DNA of 64,000 nt, from contig JAQGJU010000092.1 of the NCBI GenBank assembly GCA_028290465.1, forward strand, positions 1 to 64,000, written 5' to 3'. Shown one piece after another: positions 14,805 through 24,107 of this stretch. Position 1 is the stretch's first letter. Every line of letters begins with the position of its first letter. A model generated the notes under the pieces. It was not told the origin of the DNA, did not search any database, and was given only the letters and a program-made list of their open reading frames with translations. The stretch is from Xanthobacteraceae bacterium (GTDB taxonomy: Bacteria > Pseudomonadota > Alphaproteobacteria > Rhizobiales > Xanthobacteraceae). The position numbers and the translations under genes are program-made.

Positions 14805-16682
14805 ATGTCGGAGCCATGGCTGACCACTCAAGGGCGCATCAATGTTATAGCCGCTTGGACGTCTTATGCTGGCGCGCATCCAACATTCGATGACGTCAGG
14901 ACGTATGGAAATCTAACTCTCGGGAGCATGAATCTTGGGAAGGTGTTCAGCAGTCAGTCGCCTGCCAGGAAATGGATCGGCGGCGGAATTCTTTCGACAT
15001 TTTCCCGCGACACTGAGTTCAAGGCGCGACTGACTCTAGATGCGATGAAGATCAAGTACAGCACGCCGGAGGTCATAACGTTCTGGGGTGAGTTGAGTTA
15101 TGCACATGTGAAGCGAAAAAGACCCGACGGATCTATCGCTACGACCGCTTTGACGGAATGGGAAAAATATTCGGCTGTGATGCTGAGATATGGTGGGTTC
15201 GATCCGACAAATATCATGTCTTTCATAAGGGACACGGTCGATCGCGGCGTCAAGCTGTCCCAATCCGAAAAGGTGTTGCTGGAAAGTCTGGGTATCAAGG
15301 TCGACCTGCTTCTGACGATAGATCCGTCGGAGCTGAAATCCCGCAGTCCGCGCGCCATTGTTCCGCCAGAGCTGAAGCAGAAGATAGAGCGGCGGGATGT
15401 CCCAGGTGATTCCTCCCGATTGGACCGTGAGTACGCTGTGCCCGGCGCCGATGGCGCCGATGGCGCCGTCGCCATTGAGCCTAACCCTGGTCAAGATTCA
15501 GTCCACAAATTTGCCGTCGAAGGCCGGTCACCAAGCATCGCTGATGGCAGCGATCCTTGGGCCATCGGGTCTGGCAAAGGCGCGTTAGATTCTCTCGTAC
15601 CAAGCCTCACCTCGCAAAATTCTGCTTCGCCCAGCTCTTTCGCGCCAAGCTCCGCAGCCCCTAACGCCTCCGAGGACCCAACCGCGGGAATGGCTTCGAT
15701 CACCATCGTTGTTGGCGCTGGGTTCCCCGGTCATACGACAATTCAGATCAATAGGGGCGAGAAGGCTACGTATCTTGGTCTTGGTCCAAAAACGGCAGGA
15801 GAGCCCAAAGATGTCGCCAGCTATGACGTCGTGACGCTCGACAAGGATGTCTCGCCGGTGGCGGCGTTGCGAAAAGAGGCGATAAATCCAGGTGAGTACC
15901 ATTACGTCGATGCGACGCATAACGATGTAAAATCTTTCACACTCCCGATTTCGGACGAGCAGGCCGATAAGGCCATGGCTGCGGCCCTGAAGTATCAAGT
16001 GAAGAATCCGAACTACAACGGTTATCCTGTGCTGGTTGGTACCGACTACGCTTTGAATGTGCTGGAAGCCGCGATCCCAGGATCTGATATGTCCGCTCTT
16101 TCACGAATTCCAAGCATATTGCAGAAGGAGCTGGTTTCGCTGACAGCGCGTGGTGACGGCTTGGTTCCCTCTCGTGGTGACCGAAATCCCGTTGTTCGTA
16201 CGGGATTGACGGGGCTTCAGCAGGACGAGAAGCCGCCGCAATTCAATATCAAGCAGCAGTTCAACGACAAGGTTCCGTTTAACTTCGCGAGCGGCGAAGT
16301 TGGGATATCCGGTCAACCCAATGAGTCCAAAGCTCAGGTTTCGTTGACCCGTGGCAGAGATGGCTCTGCAGAACTCTCCGTTGGGGATTCTACTTTTGTA
16401 AATTTCGAATCTGGGCAGCTTGCGTCGGTCGCCAACTCGGACGGAAAGCTGAGGCTGTCATTTTCCAAAGACGAGAGTCGCGACAAGTTTTTTGGAAATG
16501 TGATGGCCGTCGATACCGGCACAGGAGATGTCGCGATCTTGGATAAACATGGCAGGTTGTCCAACCTCGAAGCCGGTAGCCGTATCAACATAACATCGGC
16601 CGGATGGGATCACGCGAGTGAGGTGAGACCGAACGATTTGGAACGCGCGGGTTCAGAACGGAGTGCTGCTGGATTTGGGTAG
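14805..16682 (+). CDS. Large cargo protein of unknown function at the prophage end
   Basis: A 625-aa protein with no signal peptide or membrane span. Residues 1-180 are mixed alpha/beta (TQGRINVIAAWTSY at the start). Residues 190-295 form a Ser/Pro/Ala linker. A middle domain begins ITIVVGAGFPGHTTIQINRG and continues YLGLGPKTAG, with a G-H-x-x-I-Q-I pattern like that of papain-like or NlpC-type amidases at their His strand, but no catalytic Cys can be assigned with confidence. The C-terminal 150 residues are beta-rich repeats. Base composition is AT-rich, like 14161-14751. An effector or surface role is possible. The function is unknown. Confidence 0.55.
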   Translation: MSEPWLTTQGRINVIAAWTSYAGAHPTFDDVRTYGNLTLGSMNLGKVFSSQSPARKWIGGGILSTFSRDTEFKARLTLDAMKIKYSTPEVITFWGELSYAHVKRKRPDGSIATTALTEWEKYSAVMLRYGGFDPTNIMSFIRDTVDRGVKLSQSEKVLLESLGIKVDLLLTIDPSELKSRSPRAIVPPELKQKIERRDVPGDSSRLDREYAVPGADGADGAVAIEPNPGQDSVHKFAVEGRSPSIADGSDPWAIGSGKGALDSLVPSLTSQNSASPSSFAPSSAAPNASEDPTAGMASITIVVGAGFPGHTTIQINRGEKATYLGLGPKTAGEPKDVASYDVVTLDKDVSPVAALRKEAINPGEYHYVDATHNDVKSFTLPISDEQADKAMAAALKYQVKNPNYNGYPVLVGTDYALNVLEAAIPGSDMSALSRIPSILQKELVSLTARGDGLVPSRGDRNPVVRTGLTGLQQDEKPPQFNIKQQFNDKVPFNFASGEVGISGQPNESKAQVSLTRGRDGSAELSVGDSTFVNFESGQLASVANSDGKLRLSFSKDESRDKFFGNVMAVDTGTGDVAILDKHGRLSNLEAGSRINITSAGWDHASEVRPNDLERAGSERSAAGFG

Positions 16683-16767
16683 AAGGCGCCGCGATTGGAG
16701 CGAGGGCGCCGAAGCGGTTCCCGGGGAACGGCTCTACACTGGTTCAATGCCGCGTCGTCATTGGCGA

Positions 16768-16887
16768 TCACGAACGGGCCGATGATGGCCGGCCCCGCCG
16801 TGCATTCCATCGGACAGCCCTGCGGCGCGCGATTTCCATCATCACGATCCAAAGGATGATGGCGCTCCACACGATCAATGCTGTCAT
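16768..16887 (-). CDS. Possible 39-aa single-span membrane protein
   Basis: From ATG 16887 the minus strand encodes MTALIVWSAIILWIVMMEIA, a clean transmembrane helix, followed by an Arg-rich cytoplasmic tail. AAGGGGACC lies just upstream as a possible ribosome-binding site. The frame extends further upstream, but only this start gives a sensible membrane protein. The size and isolation make it a weak call. Confidence 0.35.
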   Translation of the reverse strand: MTALIVWSAIILWIVMMEIARRRAVRWNARRGRPSSARS

Positions 16888-16982
16888 CAGGCCGGTCCCC
16901 TTCGTTCGGTCCTCGGCATAACAGTTCAAGCGGCGATCGGTTGCGGCAATTCCCACACCGGCTTCACCAGGGTGAAGGCGTC

Positions 16983-17126
16983 ATTAACGCGATCACAGAA
17001 ACAGCTGGCGTCGAGTCGACGCGTACGGGAGAGCGGATCTATGTGCCGGTGCGCGCCCGCCACAACATCGAGCATGAGCGCGGGTCGGACGGCGAGAAAC
17101 CCGAACTCCAGATCAAGTGGCGCTGA
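16983..17126 (+). pseudogene. Coding fragment ending in ELQIKWR, unknown
   Basis: The frame from about 16983 to TGA 17124-17126 encodes INAITETAGVESTRTGERIY and ends in PELQIKWR. It reads like the conserved C-terminus of a protein, but no start codon with a ribosome-binding site exists in this frame; a neighbouring frame offers HTGFTRVKA just before it, which suggests a frameshifted or truncated gene. Function unknown. Confidence 0.3.
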
Positions 17127-17141
17127 GCGCCGGGGAGGTGC

Positions 17142-17327
17142 TCAATAAGCCCCTTCGGTCTCGTCGTGCATGACCTCGGCCAGACGGTCGGTCTGGTTGG
17201 CCAGCGTCTTCCAGCTCCGGGCGATCGCCATCAGCATGTCGGCCTGGCGCACGGATACGCCGGGCGTCTGGCTGGCCCGTTCGCATTTGGCGGCTTGCGC
17301 CCTGAAATCCGCGGATGCGAACGCCAT
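17142..17327 (-). CDS. Small conserved-type hypothetical protein, 61 aa
   Basis: ATG 17327 (MAFASADFRAQAAKCERASQ) follows GGAGAGACGG at ideal spacing, so it is preferred over the frame start at 17345. The product is a short helical protein (RAQAAKCERA, RSWKTLANQTDRLAEVM) of a type common in Hyphomicrobiales. No membrane segment or enzyme motif is seen. It is convergent with the fragment at 16983 and divergent from kup. Confidence 0.55.
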   Translation of the reverse strand: MAFASADFRAQAAKCERASQTPGVSVRQADMLMAIARSWKTLANQTDRLAEVMHDETEGAY

Positions 17328-17596
17328 CCGTCTCTCCTCACACATGGTTACAATCTACAAGCCGCACCGGTATTACAATAATGGCGTCCTGAAAAGCCCT
17401 TTCTGAACGGGGGCTTATGTAAACCTTACCGCTGCGCGCAGGATCGGCCCGCGGAACCCTTATGGCGACCCTGCATGGCCGCCCAGGCGCCCGCGCATGG
17501 GCGGCGTATCGACTCTTCCATGGTGCGGGCGTATATCCCGCGCCCCGCAGATGTTGCGGTGCAACATGGAGCGGGCCTCGTCCCGACCAGCCCTTT

Positions 17597-19522
17597 ATGT
17601 CTCAGATCGCAGCGGCTTCCGCCGGAAGCCCGTCGGCGCTTGCCCCGAATGGCGCGGCGCATTCCTCCAACGGCTTTTGGGCGCTCACCATCGGTAGCGT
17701 CGGCGTCGTCTATGGTGACATCGGCACCAGCCCGCTTTACGCGTTTCGCGAGGCGGTGCTGGCCGCTGTTGGGCCGGGGAATCCGGCCGGCGAGCCCGCC
17801 GTGCTCGGCATCCTGTCACTGATCGTGTGGGCGCTGATCGTCGTGGTTACGCTCAAATATGTCGTGCTGCTGCTCAATGCGGACAATAACGGCGAGGGCG
17901 GCACGCTCGCCCTGATGGCGCAGGCGCAGCGGGTGTTCGGCAATGGCCGCGGCGTCATCATCCTGCTCGGCATTGTCAGCGGCGCGCTGTTCTATGGCGA
18001 CGCCATCATCACGCCGGCGCTGTCGGTTCTGTCCGCCGTCGAGGGCCTGAAGATCGTCACCCCGGCGCTGGAAGCCTATGTGGTGCCGCTGACGGTGGTG
18101 ATCCTGCTGGCGCTGTTCGCCGTGCAGTCGCGCGGCACCGCCAAGGTGGCGACATTCTTTGGGCCGATCACGCTGGTGTGGTTCGCCGCCATCGCGGCCG
18201 CCGGCATCTGGCACATCGCGCAAAATCCTGTTGTGCTGTGGGCGTTCAATCCGTTCTACGGCGTCGAATTCCTGCTTACGCATCGGATGATCGGTTTCTT
18301 CACGCTCGGCGCGGTGTTTTTGGCCGTGACCGGTGCCGAGGCGCTGTATGCCGACCTCGGACATTTCGGCCGCCGTCCGATCCAGACCGCGTGGCTGTCG
18401 CTGGTGCTGCCGGCGCTGGTGCTGAACTATCTCGGGCAGGGCGCGCTGGTGTTGGCCAACCCGAAGGCAATCGAGAGCCCGTTCTTCCTGCTCTATCCGG
18501 AATGGGCGCTGCTGCCGATGGTCGTGCTGGCCACGGCCGCGACCGTCATCGCCAGCCAGGCGGTGATCACCGGCGCCTATTCGCTGACCCGCCAGGCGAT
18601 CCAACTCGGCCTGCTGCCGCGCTTCGAAATTCGCCATACGTCCGAGCGCCAAGCCGGCCAGATCTATATGCCGCGCGTCAACACGCTGTTGCTGGTCGGC
18701 GTACTGCTGCTGGTCGGGCTGTTCCGTTCGTCGGGTGCGCTGGCCTCGGCCTACGGCATCGCCGTCACCGGCACCATGGTGGTCACCGCCATGATGGCGT
18801 TCGTGGTGGTGTGGAAAATCTGGAAATGGCATCCGGTGGTCGCGGCTGCTGTGATCCTGCCGTTCCTGGCGATCGACATGACGTTTCTCACGGCCAATCT
18901 GCTGAAGATCGCAGATGGCGGCTGGATGCCGTTGGCGCTCGGAGCCCTGGTGATGGGGGTGATGTATACGTGGCGCCGCGGCTCGCGGGTGCTGGCCGAG
19001 AAAACCCGGCGTCACGAAATGCCGCTGGCCGAACTGGTCGCGATGCTGGAGAAGAAGCCGCCGCATCGCGTGCCCGGCACCGCGGTGTTCCTGACCGGCG
19101 ATGTCGACAATGCGCCGACCGCGCTGCTGCACAGCCTGAAGCACTACAAGGTGCTGCACGAGCATAACGTGATCCTGACGGTCGAGACCGCGCCGACGCC
19201 GCGCGTCGCTCCGGAAGAGCGCGTGCGCATCGAGCCGCTCGGCGAAAGTTTTGCCAAAGTCGTGATCCGCTACGGCTTCATGGAAACCCCGAACGTGCCG
19301 AAGGCGCTCGGCATCGCGCGGCGGCTCGGCTGGCAGTTCGACATCATGTCGACGTCATTCTTCCTGTCGCGGCGCGCCCTCAAGCCGGCGGCGAATTCCT
19401 GCATGCCGGACTGGCAGGACCGGCTGTTCATCGTGCTGGCGCGCAGCGCCAACGACGCGACGGACTACTTCCAGATCCCGACCGGCCGCGCGGTCGAGAT
19501 CGGCACGCAGGTCGCAGTCTAA
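17597..19522 (+). CDS. kup: Kup-type low-affinity potassium uptake protein
   Basis: A 641-aa inner-membrane K+ transporter (KUP/HAK/KT family), the usual length. ATG 17597 ([10 protein letters not shown]) is chosen because the family signature [18 protein letters not shown] begins about 35 residues later; the open frame before it has no homologous character. Twelve hydrophobic segments cover residues ~30-440. Typical motifs are [30 protein letters not shown] and [11 protein letters not shown]. The C-terminal soluble domain ends with a Kup-type tail ([10 protein letters not shown]). It imports K+ with protons. It is monocistronic: an own terminator follows at 19551. Confidence 0.95.
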   Translation: MSQIAAASAGSPSALAPNGAAHSSNGFWALTIGSVGVVYGDIGTSPLYAFREAVLAAVGPGNPAGEPAVLGILSLIVWALIVVVTLKYVVLLLNADNNGEGGTLALMAQAQRVFGNGRGVIILLGIVSGALFYGDAIITPALSVLSAVEGLKIVTPALEAYVVPLTVVILLALFAVQSRGTAKVATFFGPITLVWFAAIAAAGIWHIAQNPVVLWAFNPFYGVEFLLTHRMIGFFTLGAVFLAVTGAEALYADLGHFGRRPIQTAWLSLVLPALVLNYLGQGALVLANPKAIESPFFLLYPEWALLPMVVLATAATVIASQAVITGAYSLTRQAIQLGLLPRFEIRHTSERQAGQIYMPRVNTLLLVGVLLLVGLFRSSGALASAYGIAVTGTMVVTAMMAFVVVWKIWKWHPVVAAAVILPFLAIDMTFLTANLLKIADGGWMPLALGALVMGVMYTWRRGSRVLAEKTRRHEMPLAELVAMLEKKPPHRVPGTAVFLTGDVDNAPTALLHSLKHYKVLHEHNVILTVETAPTPRVAPEERVRIEPLGESFAKVVIRYGFMETPNVPKALGIARRLGWQFDIMSTSFFLSRRALKPAANSCMPDWQDRLFIVLARSANDATDYFQIPTGRAVEIGTQVAV

Positions 19523-19548
19523 ATTTCTCGCGGGCCGTCATTTACATT

Positions 19549-19745
19549 CTAACGCCCCGCTGCCGGGAAACCGGTGGCGGGGCGTTTTGGCGTTTCCTCG
19601 AACAGCGATAGCCAGCGCGCGAAATGCTCTTCGGCAGCGGCAGCGGCCGGTGCGCGGCTTGCGGATTGCCGCGATAACGGCCGGTCTTGAGCCCAACCGA
19701 CGACCAGAAATCCACCAGCGTGGCGAGATGTTGCCGGTCAGGCAC
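19549..19745 (-). pseudogene. Group III truncated haemoglobin fragment
   Basis: On the minus strand, from about 19745, one frame encodes HLATLVDFWSSVGLKTGRYRG and then NPQAAHRPL. After a frameshift the next frame gives AEEHFARWLSLFEETP and a stop TAG at 19551-19549. These are the conserved C-terminal elements of group III truncated globins (DFW, TGRY-x-GNP, AH, FxRWLxLFxET). The N-terminal half, including the proximal-histidine helix, is absent. The fossil lies between kup and the chemoreceptor gene, and its last bases form part of the kup terminator stem. It is a degraded remnant with no expected product. Confidence 0.65.
19551..19588 (+). terminator. Rho-independent terminator after kup
   Basis: AACGCCCCGC...GCGGGGCGTT with an inner CCGG-GAAA-CCGG hairpin gives an almost continuous 16-pair stem followed by T residues, 28 bp after the kup stop. 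Very similar hairpins follow the genes ending at 21624 and 26777. Confidence 0.85.
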
Positions 19746-19938
19746 GCATTGGCGCGTGTAATTTGAGGCAACGCGCGCGGGCGCGGCGCCCTCGCGCCTC
19801 TCCGACGGTGGTTATGTATTACGCGCAAACCCGTATTGGGCGAAATGACGCATGTCGTTAACCGACCGTTATCCGTGACAGGTGCTTTTTACCCAAGTCA
19901 GTATTTGGAACTCGGCATTCAGCGCCTACGGAGTTTTC

Positions 19939-21624
19939 ATGTCATTGCTTGCCCGCTTCGGCATTCTCACCAAGGTGCTCAGCGTCATCGGCCTGATGGG
20001 GCTGATTATTGTCTGCAGCGTATATTTCGCGACCTCGCGCATGTCGCAGATCGACGACGGCTATACGCGCTTTTTGGAGCGCGAGGCGTTGGCCTGGGTG
20101 ACATCGGCTCGACTCAATCGTAACGTGTATCGGACTTGGTATTTCGCCTATCGGGCGATTGCGGAGACCAGCGAGGACGAGATCGCGAAGGCCGAGACCG
20201 AACTGCGCAAGACGTTCGAAGAGACCACCACGCTGACCAAGTTGGTGAAAGATAACGCCAAAGGTCTCGAGGCCGCGGTCGACGCGATCGAGGCCAAGAG
20301 CCAAGAACTCGGCAGGTTGATGGGGCCGATGATGGCGCTCGCGGTACAGAACCGCAACGATGAGGCGGTGGCCTACGCGCACGCCACGCTTGACCCGAAA
20401 TTCCAGGCCATCGCCAAGGACGCCGCCGATCTGCGCACCGCGCTCGACAAGATGATCAAGACCGGCTCCGGCGATTTGAGCGCCATGACCGGGCGGACGA
20501 TCAGCCTCACGCAGATACTGGCCGGCGCTGGCTTGGTGATCGGCGTGGTGCTGGCGGCGCTCATCGCCATCTTTGGCATCGTGCGCCCGATCCGCAGCCT
20601 CGTCGCCTGCATGGAAACGCTGGCCAGCGGCAAATACGACATTGAAGTGCCCGGCAACGAACGCAAGGACGAGGTCGGCACCATGGCCAAGATGGTCGAG
20701 GTGTTCCGCAAGAACGGCATTGAAGTCGAGAACATGCGAACCGAACAGGCCGAGCAGCAGAAGCGGGATTCGGTCGCGCGTCGCGCCGAGCGTCACCGGC
20801 TTGCCGACGACTTTGAACAGGCGGTCGGTAATATCGTCGCGACGGTGTCGTCGGCCTCCGCGCAGCTCGAGCAGGCAGCATCAACGCTGACGCAAAACGC
20901 CGATAGCACGCAACAGCTTTCCGGCATCGTGGCGTCCGCTTCGGAAGAAGCCTCCAGCAACGTGCAGGCGGTGGCGTCAGCAACCGAGGAACTGTCGTCG
21001 TCGGTCGGCGAGATCGGCCGTCATGTGCAGGAATCGAGCAATATCTCGGCGCAGGCCGTGCAGCAGGCGCAGAAGACCGACGCCCGCATCAATGAATTGT
21101 CGCAAGCCGCCGCGCGCATCGGCGATGTCGTCAAGCTGATCACCGCGATCGCCGAGCAGACCAACCTGCTGGCCCTGAACGCGACCATCGAGGCGGCCCG
21201 TGCGGGCGAAGCCGGCCGCGGTTTCGCCGTAGTGGCGTCCGAGGTCAAGCAACTCGCCAGTCAGACCGCCAAGGCCACCGAGGAGATCAGCGCGCAGATC
21301 GCCGGCATGCAGACTGCGACGCAGGATTCGGTGGCGTCGATCAAGGAGATCGGCGGCACCATCGCTCGTATTGCGGAGATCGCCGGCGCCATCGCGACGG
21401 CGGTCGAAGAGCAGGGCGCTGCGACCGGCGAAATCGCCCGCAACGTCGGCCAGGCCGCCAAGGGCACGCAGCAGGTCGCCGAGAACATCACCGCGGTCAA
21501 CCGCGGCGCCAGCGAAACCGGATCGGCGTCCGCTCAGGTGCTGGCTTCGGCGCGCGCACTGACCGGCGAGAGCAACAATCTCAAGCGTGAAGTGACCAAG
21601 TTCTTGACCAACGTGCGAGCCTAA
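19939..21624 (+). CDS. Methyl-accepting chemotaxis protein
   Basis: A 561-aa transmembrane chemoreceptor. ATG 19939 ([10 protein letters not shown]) follows CGGAG and directly precedes the first transmembrane helix ([19 protein letters not shown]); the 57 bp of open frame before it are not needed. A periplasmic four-helix-bundle-like region spans residues 35-190, and TM2 lies near 193-213 ([21 protein letters not shown]). A HAMP domain and the cytoplasmic signalling domain follow, with the hairpin tip [20 protein letters not shown] and [15 protein letters not shown]. It senses an unknown ligand and controls CheA. No C-terminal pentapeptide for CheR tethering is seen. No che genes adjoin it. 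Confidence 0.93.
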   Translation: MSLLARFGILTKVLSVIGLMGLIIVCSVYFATSRMSQIDDGYTRFLEREALAWVTSARLNRNVYRTWYFAYRAIAETSEDEIAKAETELRKTFEETTTLTKLVKDNAKGLEAAVDAIEAKSQELGRLMGPMMALAVQNRNDEAVAYAHATLDPKFQAIAKDAADLRTALDKMIKTGSGDLSAMTGRTISLTQILAGAGLVIGVVLAALIAIFGIVRPIRSLVACMETLASGKYDIEVPGNERKDEVGTMAKMVEVFRKNGIEVENMRTEQAEQQKRDSVARRAERHRLADDFEQAVGNIVATVSSASAQLEQAASTLTQNADSTQQLSGIVASASEEASSNVQAVASATEELSSSVGEIGRHVQESSNISAQAVQQAQKTDARINELSQAAARIGDVVKLITAIAEQTNLLALNATIEAARAGEAGRGFAVVASEVKQLASQTAKATEEISAQIAGMQTATQDSVASIKEIGGTIARIAEIAGAIATAVEEQGAATGEIARNVGQAAKGTQQVAENITAVNRGASETGSASAQVLASARALTGESNNLKREVTKFLTNVRA

Positions 21625-21660
21625 ACGGTCCTTACCCGGACGACATAGAGCCTGTTTGCG

Positions 21661-21699
21661 AAAAACGCCCCGCGGCCGGAAGGTCGCGGGGCGTTTTTT
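21661..21699. terminator. Bidirectional terminator between chemoreceptor and stress cassette
   Basis: AAAAACGCCCCGC...GCGGGGCGTTTTTT forms a long stem with A and T tracts on its two sides, so it can stop transcription from both the chemoreceptor gene and the convergent minus-strand gene ending at 21724. Confidence 0.85.
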
Positions 21700-21723
21700 G
21701 CATTTCTGCGCGCGTGGCAGGCA

Positions 21724-22767
21724 CTACGCCGTGCCATTGATCCGGCGCTGCAACGCAAGTGTCAGCGCGGCCGTTACGGCGATGCCAGCGGCGCCGAGCA
21801 GTAGCTTGTCGCGGCCTGGTTCGCTTATTGCGTCGCGTGCCGTGCGCTGGACGGCAGCATAACTGTCGCCGACAGTGGTCGCGCTGTAGTCCGCGGCGGC
21901 AGCTATTTTCCGGGCGACGCGGTCGCGGGTTTCAATGGCTGCGTTGGAAGCGTCGTCGATAGCGCCGGCCGCGCGAAGGGCGGCACCAGTTGCCTGATCG
22001 GCAACTTCGGTGCGCAGTTCCTGCGTCGCGGCGGTCGCGGCATCGCGCCATTCCTGGGTTTTACTCTTGGCGAAGTCTTGCCATTCAGCGGCTTGTGCCT
22101 TCGCGCCATCGCTCAGCGCGTTCGCACGGTCCTTGACGCCGTCGGCCAGATCGTGGGCTTGCGCCTTGGTCGTGTCCGCCAGATCGTACACCTGCGCGCG
22201 GGCGCTGCCGGCGAGTTCGAGCGCGCGCTCCTTAGCACTGCTCGCAAGCTCGACCGCGCCTGCCTTGGCGCTGCTGGCCAATTCGGCGGCGCGCTCCTTG
22301 GCGATGTGGGCCAGATCCGTTGCGTGCTCCTTGGCACTGACGGCGAGATCGCTAGCCTGCTCCTTAAGCCGGTGCTTCGCTTGTTCGAGATAGGCCTCAT
22401 CGCTCATGTAACGGTAACCCGCCTGCGGTTTGGTTCGCAGCAGGCTAAACAGGCCAGCACCGACCAGCGCGGTGGCGATCGGCGGGTTCTGAAGCAGGCG
22501 CCATGCGACGCCGGCACCGATCAGCAATGCGGCGCCCGGATTGGCGGCGGCCTTGGCCTTGATCTCGTCGATCCAGCTTTCGGCGGTGGATTTAACGTTG
22601 GACCGAACGGAATCGACGACGGCATCGCGGGCGTCCATCGCTTCCTGCTTCAAACCGTCCTTGAATTCGGAATAGGTCGACGGGGAACGCAGCACAGCCA
22701 GATCGGCCGCGAGCTTGGCTCTCGCGGCTTCCGCCTCGCTTTCAAGCTGCCTCAGAGTTGCGTCCAT
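21724..22767 (-). CDS. DUF3618-type membrane protein with LEA-like repeats
   Basis: A 347-aa protein from ATG 22767 (MDATLRQLESEAEAARAKLA), whose first 40 residues fit the DUF3618 pattern (L-E-x-E-A-E-x-x-R-x-x-L). Two short hydrophobic segments follow near residues 78-95 and 97-110. Residues 130-275 are Ala/Lys/Glu/Asp-rich with a loose 11-residue periodicity (AKERAAELASS, AKERALELAGS), like group 3 LEA or apolipoprotein-type amphipathic helices. A C-terminal hydrophobic segment (LLLGAAGIAVTAALTLAL) ends the protein. It is the last gene of a four-gene minus-strand operon. A role in envelope or desiccation stress is inferred from the family and the repeats. Confidence 0.65.
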   Translation of the reverse strand: MDATLRQLESEAEAARAKLAADLAVLRSPSTYSEFKDGLKQEAMDARDAVVDSVRSNVKSTAESWIDEIKAKAAANPGAALLIGAGVAWRLLQNPPIATALVGAGLFSLLRTKPQAGYRYMSDEAYLEQAKHRLKEQASDLAVSAKEHATDLAHIAKERAAELASSAKAGAVELASSAKERALELAGSARAQVYDLADTTKAQAHDLADGVKDRANALSDGAKAQAAEWQDFAKSKTQEWRDAATAATQELRTEVADQATGAALRAAGAIDDASNAAIETRDRVARKIAAAADYSATTVGDSYAAVQRTARDAISEPGRDKLLLGAAGIAVTAALTLALQRRINGTA

Positions 22768-22834
22768 CGTCGGTCTCCCTGCGCCGGCTGTTTCGGCCGA
22801 TTTGTTGCCGGATCTAACTTGCGCCGAATGGCTG

Positions 22835-23701
22835 TTACGGACCGAAAGAAACCGGAGGCGTCGATCCGGACGAACCGTTCGGTGTCCCTGACGGCGGTTT
22901 TCCGTTCGTTGTTCCGGACGACGATTTGGCGTTTGAAGCATTGGCGGGCTTGCTCTGGTCGCCATCGCCCGACAGCGCGCCCTTGAACGCATCCGCGACA
23001 TCGCGCGCGGCCTCCTTCAGGCCGTCACGATTGAGGCCGCGTTCTTCGGCGACCTCTGCTAAGCGTTCGCCGGCCTGGGCGCCAGCTGACTTGAGCTGTT
23101 CGCTCGCTTGGCCGACAGCGTCGGCCAGCTTCTGCTTGGCCGGGCCGAACATCCGGCCTTCGACTTCGGTTGCAGGGAACGCGGCCGCGACGGCGGCACC
23201 GGCCGCGAGACCAACCAGGGCGACGGTCAGCGGCTGCTCCCGAACCACACGCTGTACAGTCTGCTGCAAAGTCTCGGCAAACTGACCCGAACCATCGACG
23301 ACCCCACGGCGCGCCCGGTGGGCATAATCCGACACCGAATCCGAGACCGAGGACGCATAGGCGCCCGCCGTTTCGACAGTGCGGTCGGTGACGTCCGAAA
23401 CATATTCCCGGGCCTTGCCGGCGATGTCTCTCGCCTTGCCGGTAGCTTGCGAAATGCCTTCGGAGATGCCTTCGCCGAAATTCCAGTTGCTGTCGTCGTC
23501 CTCATGGTCACGGCTTTGCGCCGCCTGACGCCGGCGCGCGGCGCGGTTGTCGTTACCGCGTGTCGCGCTCGGGCGCGACGGAGCGCTGACACCGCTGCGC
23601 AGCATCAGGGCAACACCGGCGGCGAGGAGCAGCAGGCCTTCCGGTTTGCTGGTAAGCGCGCCGAGGAGCCCGTCAGTGGTCATTCCGGAATTGCGGCTCA
23701 T
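22835..23701 (-). CDS. Stress-cassette membrane protein, 288 aa
   Basis: Starts at ATG 23701, 1 bp after the stop of the holin-X gene upstream. Features are an N-terminal hydrophobic stretch (EGLLLLAAGVALMLRSG, residues ~21-37), a basic/acidic linker, an amphipathic region (GISQATGKARDIAGKAREY), a second hydrophobic segment LTVALVGLAAGAAVAAAFP near residue 160, and a Ser/Gly/Pro-rich tail. It co-occurs with DUF3618 and holin-X proteins as in many Bradyrhizobium-like genomes. No catalytic motif is seen. It probably acts in the inner membrane under stress. Confidence 0.6.
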   Translation of the reverse strand: MSRNSGMTTDGLLGALTSKPEGLLLLAAGVALMLRSGVSAPSRPSATRGNDNRAARRRQAAQSRDHEDDDSNWNFGEGISEGISQATGKARDIAGKAREYVSDVTDRTVETAGAYASSVSDSVSDYAHRARRGVVDGSGQFAETLQQTVQRVVREQPLTVALVGLAAGAAVAAAFPATEVEGRMFGPAKQKLADAVGQASEQLKSAGAQAGERLAEVAEERGLNRDGLKEAARDVADAFKGALSGDGDQSKPANASNAKSSSGTTNGKPPSGTPNGSSGSTPPVSFGP

Positions 23702-23702
23702 G

Positions 23703-24107
23703 TCAGAGGCTCCCTTTGGTCGTCATGCCGGTGGTCGTCATGTCGCGTGTGATATGTTGCAGCGTTCGCGTCGGCATCAGGTCTTCATTGGCGTCGGCGC
23801 GGCCCTTGTAAAAGGCGAGCGCGCCGGCCGCCGCGAAGCCGGCGGCGACGATCAGACACGACCAGTGCATGGCGATGCCAAGGCTGGCGATGCCGAACAC
23901 CAGGGCCTGAACGACCAGAACGGCGGCGATCAGCCCCATGATGGCGGCCGCCACCAGCCATGCGATCCCCTGGATCTTGATCGACAGCTTGGCCGAGATT
24001 TCCGCCTTGGCGAGACGGAATTCCTTCTGCACCAGATCGGCGATGTCGCCGATCAGATCCGACAGGCTGTGATTCAGGCTGGATTGTTTAAGCTGTTCAT
24101 GTGCCAT
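23703..24107 (-). CDS. Holin-X (Actinobact_holin_X) family membrane protein
   Basis: A 134-aa protein from ATG 24107 (MAHEQLKQSS), which overlaps the upstream gene by 11 bp. The N-terminal signature LSDLIGDIADLVQKEFRLAKAE is that of the Actinobact_holin_X family, sometimes annotated as phage holin although most members are chromosomal. Two transmembrane segments follow (IAWLVAAAIMGLIAAVLVVQA and LIVAAGFAAAGALAFY). The context of stress-type membrane proteins argues against a phage lysis role. It probably modulates the envelope. Confidence 0.75.
   Translation of the reverse strand: MAHEQLKQSSLNHSLSDLIGDIADLVQKEFRLAKAEISAKLSIKIQGIAWLVAAAIMGLIAAVLVVQALVFGIASLGIAMHWSCLIVAAGFAAAGALAFYKGRADANEDLMPTRTLQHITRDMTTTGMTTKGSL

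Larger units (their letters stand above)
16683..17141. other. Prophage/chromosome transition region, largely non-coding
   Basis: About 460 bp between the last cargo gene and the first chromosomal gene. It contains a possible 39-aa membrane ORF on the minus strand and a plus-strand coding fragment, both listed separately. No integrase, complete tRNA gene or obvious attachment repeat is visible here, so the exact right end of the prophage cannot be placed. Confidence 0.4.

Noticed and set aside
16683-17141. Right attachment site of the prophage
   Set aside because: No tRNA, integrase or direct repeat to another part of the window could be identified, so the boundary cannot be placed.
17328-17596. 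Riboswitch or leader upstream of kup
   Set aside because: No conserved riboswitch core could be recognised; the 270 bp contain an open frame fused to kup that lacks family similarity.
17816-19165. 449-codon minus-strand frame opposite kup
   Set aside because: Gln/His/Arg-rich antisense sequence; kup on the other strand is unambiguous.
23703-24107. Holin annotation implying a second prophage
   Set aside because: The Actinobact_holin_X family is mainly chromosomal, and the neighbours are stress-type membrane proteins without phage genes.
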